In this document: one piece after another, positions 23,563 through 31,947 of the stretch
Layout: each line of letters begins with the position of its first letter
How positions within the stretch are numbered: the stretch's first letter is position 1
Origin: CAMLFJ01 sp040902305
Lineage (GTDB): Bacteria > Methylomirabilota > Methylomirabilia > Rokubacteriales > CSP1-6
Direction: 5' to 3'
DNA: 64,000 nucleotides
Assembly (NCBI GenBank): GCA_040902305.1
Contig: JBBDXN010000145.1
Span: forward strand, 1-64,000
Translations under genes and position numbers: made by a program
The notes under the pieces: generated by a model
Database searches by the model: none
Seen by the model: only the letters and a program-made list of their open reading frames with translations
What the model was told of the DNA's origin: nothing

Positions 23563-26500
23563 ATGTTTCACCCCGTCGTCGACGCTTGGTTCCGCGCGCG
23601 CTACTCCGAGCCCACCCCGGTCCAGGCCGGCGCCTGGCCCCTGATCGCGGCCGGGCAGGACGTGCTGCTGACCGCGCCCACCGGCTCCGGCAAGACGCTC
23701 GCGGCCTTCCTGGCCTGCCTCGACCGCCTCTTCCGGCAGGCGGTCGAGGGCCGGCTCGAGGACCGGACCGCCATCCTCTACATCTCGCCCCTCAAGGCGC
23801 TCTCCAACGACGTGCGGCGCAACGTGGACGAGCCCCTCGCCGAGCTGGCCGCGGCCGCGGTGGCGGCGGGGCTGCCCCGGCCGGAGATCCGCACCGCGGT
23901 GCGCACCGGCGACACTCCCGCGCACGAGCGGCGGCTCACCGGCCGCCGGCCGCCGCACGTGATGGTGACCACGCCCGAATCGCTCTTCATCCTGCTCACC
24001 GCCGAGTCGAGCCGGCGCTGGCTCGCCGACGTGCGCACCGTGATCGTGGACGAGATCCACGCGGTGGCCGGCGACAAGCGCGGCGCGCATCTCGCGCTCT
24101 CGCTCGAGCGGCTCGCCGAGCTGGTGGCCGCCCCCGGCGGCGCCGCACGGCTGCAGCGCATCGGCCTCTCCGCCACCGTGCGCCCGATCCAGACCGCGGC
24201 CCGGCTCCTGGTCGGCGCCGAGCGGCCGCTGCCCGAGATCGTCAACGTGGGCCAGCGGCGCGACATGGACCTGGCCATCGAGGTGCTCGGCGACGAGCTG
24301 GGCGCGGTGTGCACCAACGAGCAGTGGGAGGAGATCTACGATCGGGTGGCCGCGCTGGCCCGGGGCCATCGCTCGACGCTCGTGTTCGTCAATACGCGGC
24401 GGCTCGTCGAACGGGTGACCCGCCACCTGGCCGACCGGCTGGGGGCGGAGCGGGTGGCCGCGCACCACAGCAGCTTGAGCCGGCATCGGCGCTTCGACGC
24501 CGAGCAGCGGCTCAAGTCCGGCGAGCTGTCGCTGGTGGTGGCCACCGCCTCGCTCGAGCTGGGCATCGACGTGGGCACGGTGGACCTCACCTGCCTGATC
24601 GGATCGCCCCGGTCGATCGCCACCGCGCTCCAGCGGGTGGGCCGCTCGGGCCACGCGCTGCTCGCGACGCCGAAAGGCCGGCTCTTCCCGCTGACCCGCG
24701 ACCAGCTCGTGGAGTGCGCGGCGCTCGTGCGCGCGGCGCGCCGCGGCGAGATCGACCGGCTCGGTCTTCGCCGCGCGCCTCTGGACGTCCTGGCCCAGCA
24801 GATCGTGGCGATGTGCGCCTGCGAGGAGCAGGACGAGGACCGGCTCTTCGAGGCGTGCCGGCGCGCGGCCCCGTACGCCGGGCTCACCCGCGAGGACTTC
24901 GATCAGGTCGTGGACATGCTCGCCGAGGGCATCGCGACGCGGCGGGGGCGCCACGCGGCGCGGCTGCACCGCGACGCGGTGGGCCGGCGGCTCACCGCGC
25001 GGCGGGGGGCGCGGCTGGCCGCGCTCACCTCCGGCGGAGCCATCCCCGACAACGCGAGCTACGAGGTCGTGCTGGAGCCCGACGAGACCACGATCGGCTC
25101 GCTCGACGAGGACTTCGCGATCGAGTCCATGGCGGGCGACGTCATCCTGCTCGGCAATAGCTCGTGGCGCATCCGCCGCATCGAGAGCGGCCGCGTGCGC
25201 GTCGAGGACGCGGGCGGAGCGCCGTCGACCATTCCGTTCTGGCTCGGGGAGGGCCCGGCGCGCACGCTCGAGCTGTCCGCCGAGCTCTCGGCGGTGCGGC
25301 AGGGCGTGGCCGATCGCCTGGACGATCCGGAGCGGGCGGCGGCCTGGCTGGAGCAGGAGACCGGCCTCGACCGCCGCGGCGCGCTGCTCGCGCGCGACTA
25401 CATCGCGGCGGCCCAGGCCGCGCTCGGCGCGGTGCCCACCCGCGACACGGTGGTGGTGGAGCGCTTCTTCGACGAGGCGGGCGGCATGCAGCTCGTCGTC
25501 CACGCCCCGTTCGGCGGCCGCATCAACCGCGCCTGGGGCATGGCGCTGCGCAAGCGCCTCTGTCACAGCTTCAACTTCGAGCTGCAGGCCGCGGCCACCG
25601 ACGACGGGGTGCTGCTGTCCCTGGGCCCGCAGCACAGCTTCCCGCTCGAGGCGGTCTTCGAGATGCTGCACCCGAGCGGGATCGAGGAGCTCCTGACCCA
25701 GGCCGCGCTGCAGGCGCCGATGTTCAATACCCGCTGGCGCTGGAACGCCAACCGCGCGCTCGCCCTGCTGCGCTGGCAGAACGGGCGGAAGGTCCCGCCG
25801 TACCTGCAGCGCATGCGCGCGGAGGATCTGCTCGTCGCGGTCTTCCCGGCCCAGCTCGCCTGCCAGGACAACATGGAGGCCGGGCCCATCGAGGTGCCCG
25901 ACCACCCGCTGGTGCGGGAGACCCTGCGCGACTGCCTCACCGAGGCGATGGACATCGACGGCCTGCGCGCCACGCTCACCGCGCTCCACGATGGGCAGAT
26001 CAGGCGGGTGACCCGCGAGACGCCCGAGCCGTCCGTGTTCGCCCACGAGATCCTGAACGCCAACCCCTATGCCTTCCTCGACGACGCGCCGCTCGAGGAG
26101 CGCCGCGCCCGCGCGGTCACGCTCCGCCGTGGGCTGCCCGCCGCGGTGGCCGACGACGTGGGGCGGCTCGATCCCGCCGCGATCACCGCGGTGGTCGAGG
26201 AGGCGTGGCCCGATCTGCGGAACGCGGACGAGCTACACGATCTCCTGCTCGACCTGGGCGCCCTGCCCGAGGGCGACGCCGGCGCGTGGGCCGGCTATCT
26301 CGACGAGCTGATCGCGGCCGGGCGCGCGGCGCGTCTCCGCCACGCGGGCCGCGTGTTCTGGGTCCCGGCGGAGCGGCGCGCGCTGGCCGCCACCGTGTGG
26401 CCGCACTACCGCTTCGAGCCGGACGTGGTCGAGCCGCCCGCGCGCCGCGCGCCCGGCTGGGCCGACCGCGCCGGCGCGCTGGTGGAGATCGTGCGGGCCC

Positions 26501-27843
26501 GGCTCGGCCTCGTGGGGCCCACCACCGCGGCGGCGCTCGCGGCGGCGCTCGACGTCGGACCGGGCGAGGTGGACGCGGCGCTGGCCGCCATCGAGGCGGA
26601 AGGCGGCGTGCTGCGCGGGCGCTTCACGCCCGACTCGATCGCCGCGGAGGCGAGCCGGAACGGCAAGGAGCCGCAGCTCGAATGGTGCGAGCGCCGGCTG
26701 CTGGCGCGCATCCACCGGCGGACCCTCGACGGCCTGCGCCGCTTGATCGAGCCGGTGTCGCCCGCGGTGCTCCTGCGCTTCCTCCTGTCCTGGCAGCACG
26801 CGCGGCCGGCGACCCAGCCGCACGGGCGCGACGGCCTCCTGCGCGTGATCGAGCGGCTGCAGGGCTTCGAGGCCGCGGCCGGCGTGTGGGAGCGGGATCT
26901 GCTGCCCGCGCGGGTGGCGGGCTATCAGCCCGCCTGGCTCGACGAGCTCTGCCTGTCCGGCGAGGTGACGTGGGGGCGGCTCGCGCGGCACGAGAGCGCG
27001 CGCCACGCCGGCCGGCGCCTCTCCGCCACGGTGCCCGTGGCCCTCTTGCTGCGGCGCGAGCTCGCCTGGCTGCTCGAGCCGCGGCCCGCGCCGGCCGCCG
27101 CGCCCGCGGACCCGGCGCCCGCCGGGGCGATCTCGCCGATCCAGCCCTCGGGCCCCGCGCGCGACGTGCTGGCGCATCTGGAGCGCGTCGGCGCCTCCTT
27201 CGTGGACGACATCGCCGCCGGCGTGCGGCGGCTCCGCATCGAGGTGGAAGAAGCGCTCTGCGAGCTCGTGACCGCCGGGCTCGTCACCGGTGACGGCTTC
27301 GCGGGACTGCGCAGCCTGCTCCATGGGGAGAAGCGGCGCCGGGTGCGCCCCGGCCGGCCGGTCGCGGCGCGGCCCTCGCCCGGCACCGGGCGCTGGGCTC
27401 GCCTGATGCCGCCCGCCACCCCGGCGGCCGACGACGTCGTCGAGGCCAAGGCCCGCCAGTACGTCAAGCGCTACGGCGTGGTCTTCCGCGATCTCCTGCA
27501 GCGCGAGCCGGGCGTTCCGGCCTGGCGGGATCTCCTGCGGGTCTACCGGCGGCTCGAGATGCGCGGCGACCTGCGGGGCGGGCGCATCGTGGGCGGCTTC
27601 GTCGGCGAGCAGTTCGCGGCCCCCGAGGCGCTCTCCGCCCTGCGGGCGATCCGGCGCGAAGAACCCTCCGGCCAGACCGTCAGGCTCTCGGCCTGCGACC
27701 CGCTCAATCTGGTGGGCATCATCACGCCGGGCCCGCGGGTGCCCGCCACGCCCGGCCACCACGTGGCCTACCGTGACGGCGTTCCCGTGCTGGAGGAGCC
27801 GCGCCCCCACCGCGCCCGCGCATCCGCCCGCAAGCGCCGCTAG
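23563..27843 (+). CDS. lhr: Lhr-like ATP-dependent helicase
   Basis: Large superfamily 2 helicase of 1426 aa, a little shorter than E. coli Lhr. Walker A APTGSGKT is at residues 38-45, Walker B DEIH at 163-166, with SAT near 204 and the C-terminal helicase motifs (VATASLELGIDVGTVDL, RVGRSGH) near 325-365. The Lhr-specific winged-helix and core region follows to about 850. The remaining 550 residues form the Lhr C-terminal domain. In mycobacteria Lhr takes part in DNA repair after crosslinking damage. ATG start follows a TATACT box at 23551. Single gene with its own transcription unit. Confidence 0.95.
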   Translation: MFHPVVDAWFRARYSEPTPVQAGAWPLIAAGQDVLLTAPTGSGKTLAAFLACLDRLFRQAVEGRLEDRTAILYISPLKALSNDVRRNVDEPLAELAAAAVAAGLPRPEIRTAVRTGDTPAHERRLTGRRPPHVMVTTPESLFILLTAESSRRWLADVRTVIVDEIHAVAGDKRGAHLALSLERLAELVAAPGGAARLQRIGLSATVRPIQTAARLLVGAERPLPEIVNVGQRRDMDLAIEVLGDELGAVCTNEQWEEIYDRVAALARGHRSTLVFVNTRRLVERVTRHLADRLGAERVAAHHSSLSRHRRFDAEQRLKSGELSLVVATASLELGIDVGTVDLTCLIGSPRSIATALQRVGRSGHALLATPKGRLFPLTRDQLVECAALVRAARRGEIDRLGLRRAPLDVLAQQIVAMCACEEQDEDRLFEACRRAAPYAGLTREDFDQVVDMLAEGIATRRGRHAARLHRDAVGRRLTARRGARLAALTSGGAIPDNASYEVVLEPDETTIGSLDEDFAIESMAGDVILLGNSSWRIRRIESGRVRVEDAGGAPSTIPFWLGEGPARTLELSAELSAVRQGVADRLDDPERAAAWLEQETGLDRRGALLARDYIAAAQAALGAVPTRDTVVVERFFDEAGGMQLVVHAPFGGRINRAWGMALRKRLCHSFNFELQAAATDDGVLLSLGPQHSFPLEAVFEMLHPSGIEELLTQAALQAPMFNTRWRWNANRALALLRWQNGRKVPPYLQRMRAEDLLVAVFPAQLACQDNMEAGPIEVPDHPLVRETLRDCLTEAMDIDGLRATLTALHDGQIRRVTRETPEPSVFAHEILNANPYAFLDDAPLEERRARAVTLRRGLPAAVADDVGRLDPAAITAVVEEAWPDLRNADELHDLLLDLGALPEGDAGAWAGYLDELIAAGRAARLRHAGRVFWVPAERRALAATVWPHYRFEPDVVEPPARRAPGWADRAGALVEIVRARLGLVGPTTAAALAAALDVGPGEVDAALAAIEAEGGVLRGRFTPDSIAAEASRNGKEPQLEWCERRLLARIHRRTLDGLRRLIEPVSPAVLLRFLLSWQHARPATQPHGRDGLLRVIERLQGFEAAAGVWERDLLPARVAGYQPAWLDELCLSGEVTWGRLARHESARHAGRRLSATVPVALLLRRELAWLLEPRPAPAAAPADPAPAGAISPIQPSGPARDVLAHLERVGASFVDDIAAGVRRLRIEVEEALCELVTAGLVTGDGFAGLRSLLHGEKRRRVRPGRPVAARPSPGTGRWARLMPPATPAADDVVEAKARQYVKRYGVVFRDLLQREPGVPAWRDLLRVYRRLEMRGDLRGGRIVGGFVGEQFAAPEALSALRAIRREEPSGQTVRLSACDPLNLVGIITPGPRVPATPGHHVAYRDGVPVLEEPRPHRARASARKRR

Positions 27844-27874
27844 CCGGTCGAATCAGCCGAATTGGCAAGCGGAA

Positions 27875-28132
27875 GCCTCGGGCGCCGAGAAGGGTCCAGC
27901 TGCGAGGCGGCGCCCGAAGGCCGCACGCGAAGCGTACTTTCTGTACGTTGAGCACCCCGACCCAGGGCGCCAATGAAGTAATCGAGCCTCGATCGGCCGG
28001 CCTCGGGCGCCGAGAAGGGTCCAGCTACGAGGCGGCGCCCGAAGGTCGGGCGCGAGGCGTACTCTCTGTACGTTGAGCGCCCCGACCGAGGGCGCCAACG
28101 AAGTAGATGGGCCCTTATCGGCGCCCGAGGCC
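27875..28132. repeat. Tandem 106-bp direct repeat with inverted terminal copy
   Basis: Two copies of a 106-bp unit at 27875-27980 and 28000-28105 (period 125 bp) match over most positions, with scattered substitutions. Each begins GCCTCGGGCGCCG and ends GAAGTA, and contains a short palindrome built on CGTAC/GTACG. A third, inverted copy of the 13-bp start (CGGCGCCCGAGGC, 28120-28132) closes the block and lies inside the end of the following minus-strand gene. I see no protein-coding signal. It fills the 271-bp gap after lhr and looks like a small non-autonomous repeat family. Confidence 0.85.
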
Positions 28133-28402
28133 GCGGGACTGGATGCCTTGGGTGATGTCCCGGTCGAGGTCCGGCCGGCGTGCGGCACCCGGCTGGACGT
28201 CGCGCAGCATGCGGTCGGTGCGCTGGCGATCGAGCTCGCGCGCGGCCTGGTTGGTGTCCTCCTCGACCTTCCGCGGCGGCACCGGCCGGAGCGCCGGAGT
28301 GCGCGGCTTGTACTCCAGATCGAGCGGGCCCGACTTCGTCTGGGCCGCCACGATCGCAGCACTCCCCAGCAACAGCAGCAAGGCCAGCGACAGCGTCCTC
28401 AT
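28115..28402 (-). CDS. Small secreted hypothetical protein, 95 aa
   Basis: Unrecognised periplasmic protein. Residues 1-20 are a signal peptide (LALLLLLGSAAIVAAQ). The mature part is charged, rich in Arg, Asp and Pro, and probably disordered or helical (NQAARELDRQRTDRMLRDVQ). The last eight codons coincide with an inverted copy of the terminus of the neighbouring 106-bp repeat, so the C-terminus may have been altered by repeat insertion. Same strand and 20 bp downstream of the siroheme methyltransferase gene, but a functional link is not evident. Confidence 0.6.
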   Translation of the reverse strand: MRTLSLALLLLLGSAAIVAAQTKSGPLDLEYKPRTPALRPVPPRKVEEDTNQAARELDRQRTDRMLRDVQPGAARRPDLDRDITQGIQSRGLGRR

Positions 28403-28422
28403 GGCTCCCTCCGTGCTAGAGC

Positions 28423-29280
28423 CTAGGCGCCGCCGGGGCGCGGAGTCAAATTTTGCCGCGCTGCTCCATGCCAGGCGCCGAAGACCACCCGGGTACCCGT
28501 GGAGGGCCCCAGTGCCTCCTGTCGCCGGCCCCGCGTCCCGAGCCACTCGAGGCGCTCCCTCAGTCTCACGACCTCTCCGATGACCGCCACGACCGGCGGC
28601 GGGAGGCGCGCCGCGCGCGCCCCGGTGACGATGTCGCGAAGCGTGCCGACGACCGTCTCCTGCGCCTCGGTCGTGCCCCAGCGGATCAGGGCCACCGGCG
28701 TATCGGGAGAGCGGCCGTGGCCGATCAGCTCCGCCGCGATGCGCGGCAGGCTCTGCGCGCCCATGAGGACGACGATCGTGCCCACCGACGTGGCGAGCCG
28801 GCCCCAGTCCACCGCGGCTCGGTCCTTGCCGGGGTCCTCGTGGCCGGTCACCACCGCGAACGAGGAGGCGAGGCCCCGGTGCGTCACCGGGATGCCGGCA
28901 TAGGCCGGCACCGCGACCGCGGCGCTGACGCCGGGCACGACCTCGAAGGCGATGCCCGCCTCGGCGAGGGCCAGCGCTTCTTCGCCGCCGCGGCCGAAGA
29001 CGAACGGATCGCCACCCTTCAGGCGGACCACGAGGCGCCCGCGGCGCGCCTGCTCGACCAGCAGCGCGTTGATCCGCTCCTGCGGCAGGCAGTGACCGCC
29101 GCTGCGCTTGCCCGCGAAGCGCCGGAGCGCGGTGGGGGGCGCCTCATCGAGCAGAGCCGGGTTGACGAGCCGATCGTAGACGACCACCTCGGCCCGGCGC
29201 AGGACCGCGAGCCCCCGCACCGTCATGAGCCCGGGATCGCCCGGGCCCGCGCCGACGAGATAGACGCGACCGTCGCCCAT
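28423..29280 (-). CDS. cobA: Uroporphyrinogen-III C-methyltransferase
   Basis: SAM-dependent methyltransferase that makes precorrin-2 on the route to sirohaem. Tetrapyrrole methylase motifs: VYLVGAGPGDPGLMTVRGL at the N-terminus (SAM loop), VVYDRLVNPALL, RLKGGDPFVFGRGGEE and VPGVSAAVAVPAYAGIPVTHRG. Length 285 aa. The ATG at 29280 overlaps the stop of the preceding precorrin-2 dehydrogenase gene (TGATG); a GTG one codon upstream is an alternative. With that gene it rebuilds the full CysG function as two proteins and supplies sirohaem to the reductase at the head of the operon. Confidence 0.94.
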   Translation of the reverse strand: MGDGRVYLVGAGPGDPGLMTVRGLAVLRRAEVVVYDRLVNPALLDEAPPTALRRFAGKRSGGHCLPQERINALLVEQARRGRLVVRLKGGDPFVFGRGGEEALALAEAGIAFEVVPGVSAAVAVPAYAGIPVTHRGLASSFAVVTGHEDPGKDRAAVDWGRLATSVGTIVVLMGAQSLPRIAAELIGHGRSPDTPVALIRWGTTEAQETVVGTLRDIVTGARAARLPPPVVAVIGEVVRLRERLEWLGTRGRRQEALGPSTGTRVVFGAWHGAARQNLTPRPGGA

Positions 29281-29909
29281 CACGCGGACCCGAGGCTCCG
29301 GGCCAGCCGGGCGCGCGCCTGGCGATAGCGCTTGGCCGCGATGAGCCGGCGCAGCGTGCCGTCAAGCGCGCCGCGCCAGCGCGCCGGGCTCGGGGTCACC
29401 AGCCGCCCGCGCAGCTCCCGCCGCACGTCCGCCGCCACCTCGACCAGCCCCGCGTGATCGTCGGTGAGGTAGCCCTCCAGCTCCTCCCGGATCGCCCGCG
29501 CCGCCGCCGGGCTCGCCCCGCCGGTGGACACCGCCACCACGAGCCGCCCACGACGGATCACCGCGGGCAGGATGAAGTCGCAGCGCGCGGGCTCGTCGGC
29601 CGCGTTGACCCACACGCCGCGCTCCCGTCCCTCCGCCGCCACCGCCGCGCTGACCGTCTCGTCGCCGGCCGCGACGAGGGCGAGCCGCCGGCCCTCCAGA
29701 TCGCCGGGACGATACGCGCGCGGCACGTGCTGGATCCGCCCGGCCTCGGCCCAGGCCGCGAGGCGCGGCGTGGTGGTGAGACTCACCACCGTGACGCGCG
29801 CGCCCGCGGCCAGCAGGCCCTCGACCTTCCCCTCGGCCACCGGACCGCCCCCGATCACGAGGCAGGGACGGTCCGCGAGGTCGAGGAAGGCGGGGTAGTA
29901 GGTGCTCAC
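29280..29909 (-). CDS. Precorrin-2 dehydrogenase / sirohydrochlorin ferrochelatase (CysG N-domain, Met8-like)
   Basis: Protein of 209 aa matching the N-terminal half of CysG or yeast Met8p. It oxidises precorrin-2 with NAD and inserts iron to give sirohaem. The dinucleotide loop is VIGGGPVAEGKVEGLLAAGARVTVV, followed by NAADEPARCDFILPAVIRRGRLVVAVSTGGASPAAARAIREELE, the strongest family block. The C-terminal helical part is slightly divergent. It overlaps cobA at its end. Located between a reductase gene and cobA on the same strand. Confidence 0.93.
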   Translation of the reverse strand: MSTYYPAFLDLADRPCLVIGGGPVAEGKVEGLLAAGARVTVVSLTTTPRLAAWAEAGRIQHVPRAYRPGDLEGRRLALVAAGDETVSAAVAAEGRERGVWVNAADEPARCDFILPAVIRRGRLVVAVSTGGASPAAARAIREELEGYLTDDHAGLVEVAADVRRELRGRLVTPSPARWRGALDGTLRRLIAAKRYRQARARLARSLGSA

Positions 29910-29910
29910 C

Positions 29911-30009
29911 TCAACGATCGGGCTGGATGCGAGGCCACCGGGTCGATCGAGGGCCGGCGGTCGTCTCGGCCTGGAAGTCGGGAGCGGTGTCGCCCAGTCG
30001 TAGCGTCAT
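29911..30009 (-). pseudogene. Remnant of a 1-Cys peroxiredoxin gene (N-terminus only)
   Basis: An ATG at 30009 with a GAGGAGAG Shine-Dalgarno sequence opens a 32-codon reading. It begins MTLRLGDTAPDFQAETTAG, which is the standard start of Prx6-type peroxiredoxins. After residue 19 the similarity is lost, and the frame stops at 29911 before any catalytic Cys. The rest of the gene is absent, and cysG-type sequence begins 1 bp later. It therefore looks like an internal deletion that removed about 200 codons between two sulfur-assimilation genes. It may still be translated as a short peptide. Confidence 0.6.
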
Positions 30010-30043
30010 GGTCGTCTCTCCTCGTGATAGGTGTGGCCGGTCG

Positions 30044-31744
30044 TCAGCCGTCGAGCCCCTGCGGAACCGGGCCCGGTGATGCGTCGCGGGTCACCGCCGC
30101 GACCTCGGCGCCGGCCAGGAAGGTTCGGATCTCTTCGTCGGTGCGATCGGCGCAGAAGGCGCGGAACGTCTGGCCCTCGCGGCGCTCGGCCACGTAGGCG
30201 CGCAGCAGGCGCTCCACCGCCTCCGGCACCTCGGGGGCGGGGATCCGATAGCCGATGGGCCGCGCCACCGCCTGCTGCCGGCCCACCGCGCCGCCCACGC
30301 AAAAGTAGTAGGCGTCCACCAGGCGGCCGTCCACCTTGACCTTCTTGCCTTCGATGCCGATGTCGGCGATCCAGTGCTGGCCGCAGCTATTGGGGCAGCC
30401 GGTGACGTTGATCCGCACGTGCTCCTGGAAGCCGGGCAGCCGGTCCTCGAGCTGCTCGACGAGCCAGCCGGCGAAGCCCTTGGTCTCGGTCAGCGCGAGC
30501 TTGCAGAACTCGCTGCCCGTGCAGGCCACGGTGCCGCGACGGAACGGCGAGCCGTCCAGCCGGAAGCCCTTGCGGTCGACCTCGCGCTCGAGCTCGCCCG
30601 CGCGGGCGCGCGGCACGTTGACGATCACGAGGTTCTGCATGGTGGTGGCCCGCAGCTCCCCGGTGCCGAAGCGGTCCGCGAGGGCGGCGAGGCCCCGCAT
30701 CTCCGGCGGGGTGAGCCGCCCACGGAGAATCGGCAGGCCCGCGTAGACGAGACCGGCCTGCTTCTGCGGATGGATCCCCACGTGATCGCGATAGGCTTCG
30801 TCGGGCAGGGTCTCGGCCACCGCGGGATCCAGCCGGAAGCCCAGCCGCGTTTCGAGCTCGTGGAGGAACCGGTCGGAGGTCCACCCGTGGTCGAGGAAGA
30901 GGAACTTCAGCCGCGCCTTCTCGCGGTTCTGGCGGAGCACGTCGCTGTCCCGGAAGATCTCCGAGACGCCCTTGACCACCGCGAGCACCTGATCCGGCCG
31001 CACGAAGGCGTCGAGCCGGGACGCGAGACGCGGCTGGGTGGAGAGCCCACCGCCCACGCGCAGCGAGTAGCCCACGTGCCCGCGGTAGCCGTCGCGCACC
31101 GCGCTGAGCCCCACGTCGTTGATCTCGGGATAGCTGCACCAGACGCGGCAGCCGGTGATCGAGACCTTGTACTTGCGCGGCAGGTTGTAGAACTCCGGGC
31201 TGCCGTTGACCATGGCGGTGACCGCGTGCACCAGGGGCGAGGCATCCACGATCTCGTCGGCGTCGAGCCCGGCCAGCGCGCAGCCCGTGACGTTACGCGT
31301 GACGTCGCCGCAGGTGCCGAGGCTGCTGAGCCCGCACCCCCCCAGGGCCGAGAAGATCGTCGGCAGATCCTCGATCCGCACCCAGTGGAGCTGGACGTTC
31401 TGGCGCACCGTGAGGTCCGCGACCCCCCGGGCGTGGCGCTCGGCCAGATCGGCCAGGACGCGGAGCTGGGCGGCGGTCATGATGCCGTTCGGGATGCGGA
31501 TGCGCAGCATGAAATACGGCACCGCCCGGCCCTCGCCGCCCTTGCCGCCGACGGCCCCCGCCCCGTCGCCCTGGGTATAGATGCCCCACCAGCGGAAATA
31601 GGTGCCGAGCCACTCCGCGGGAATCGCCTCGAAGCCCTCGCGGGCGAAGCGCTCGATCTCCGAGTAGGCGGCCCACGGGTTCAGCTCCCGCTTGAGCCGC
31701 TCCACCCGCTGCGCCTTGGTCTCTCTCACCACGGTTTCGCTCAC
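30044..31744 (-). CDS. Ferredoxin-dependent sulfite/nitrite reductase (sirohaem, 4Fe-4S)
   Basis: Assimilatory reductase of 566 aa with two repeated reductase domains. The cluster ligands are Cys408-x5-Cys414 (CTGSEFC) and Cys450-x3-Cys454 (GCPNSCG), coupled to sirohaem. The CTGSEFCKLALTETK block is closer to actinobacterial SirA-type sulfite reductase than to classical NirA (CTGNQFCG), so six-electron reduction of sulfite to sulfide is favoured. Nitrite remains possible. The GTG at 31744 follows an AAGGAG site. Operon with a peroxiredoxin remnant and two sirohaem synthesis genes. A promoter, Cys-rich leader peptide and terminator lie upstream, which supports a sulfur role. Confidence 0.92.
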   Translation of the reverse strand: MSETVVRETKAQRVERLKRELNPWAAYSEIERFAREGFEAIPAEWLGTYFRWWGIYTQGDGAGAVGGKGGEGRAVPYFMLRIRIPNGIMTAAQLRVLADLAERHARGVADLTVRQNVQLHWVRIEDLPTIFSALGGCGLSSLGTCGDVTRNVTGCALAGLDADEIVDASPLVHAVTAMVNGSPEFYNLPRKYKVSITGCRVWCSYPEINDVGLSAVRDGYRGHVGYSLRVGGGLSTQPRLASRLDAFVRPDQVLAVVKGVSEIFRDSDVLRQNREKARLKFLFLDHGWTSDRFLHELETRLGFRLDPAVAETLPDEAYRDHVGIHPQKQAGLVYAGLPILRGRLTPPEMRGLAALADRFGTGELRATTMQNLVIVNVPRARAGELEREVDRKGFRLDGSPFRRGTVACTGSEFCKLALTETKGFAGWLVEQLEDRLPGFQEHVRINVTGCPNSCGQHWIADIGIEGKKVKVDGRLVDAYYFCVGGAVGRQQAVARPIGYRIPAPEVPEAVERLLRAYVAERREGQTFRAFCADRTDEEIRTFLAGAEVAAVTRDASPGPVPQGLDG

Positions 31745-31760
31745 GCGCGCTCCTTCCCCT

Positions 31761-31811
31761 AAAACACGAAAGCCGAGCGGCGGCCGCCTCTTCACGGCCC
31801 CCGCTCGGCTT
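31761..31811 (-). terminator. Intrinsic terminator/attenuator before the reductase gene
   Basis: On the minus strand an 11-bp perfect stem (31801-31811 with 31770-31780, sequence AAGCCGAGCGG/CCGCTCGGCTT) with a further inner GGCC/GGCC helix is followed by TCGTGTTTT (31769-31761). It sits between the leader peptide stop and the reductase Shine-Dalgarno sequence. A segment just after the leader stop (31829-31837, AGCCGAACG) matches 8 of 9 bases of the 5' arm and could compete for the 3' arm. Confidence 0.8.
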
Positions 31812-31838
31812 GCGTCTCGGTGCGACGACGTTCGGCTG

Positions 31839-31910
31839 CTAGAAGGCCCCCCGGTCCCCTGCTGGACAACAACAGAAGTGCTGGGCGACGCTGATCATGA
31901 CCTGCTTCAT
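31839..31910 (-). CDS. Leader peptide with three consecutive Cys codons (23 aa)
   Basis: Short ORF from ATG at 31910 to TAG at 31839, 23 codons. Residues 13-15 are Cys-Cys-Cys, all TGT codons (31866-31874), in the context AQHFCCCPAG. The predicted transcription start falls at or next to the A of the ATG, so translation is probably leaderless. It precedes an intrinsic terminator and the sulfite/nitrite reductase gene. Leaderless poly-Cys short ORFs are known as cysteine-responsive attenuators of sulfur operons in mycobacteria, and this ORF has the same layout. Its product is probably not functional; ribosome stalling at the Cys run would be the signal (inference). Confidence 0.8.
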   Translation of the reverse strand: MKQVMISVAQHFCCCPAGDRGAF

Positions 31911-31917
31911 GCCGCGA

Positions 31918-31947
31918 ATACTAGTCTAACTCGAGTGATATTGTCAA
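31918..31947 (-). promoter_or_regulatory. Strong sigma-70 promoter of the leader-reductase operon
   Basis: Consensus -35 TTGACA (31947-31942) and -10 TAGTAT (31923-31918) with an 18-bp spacer, on the minus strand. The -10 box ends 7 bp before the leader ATG, which places the transcript start at the start codon. The -35 box overlaps the stop codon of mscS. Confidence 0.8.
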
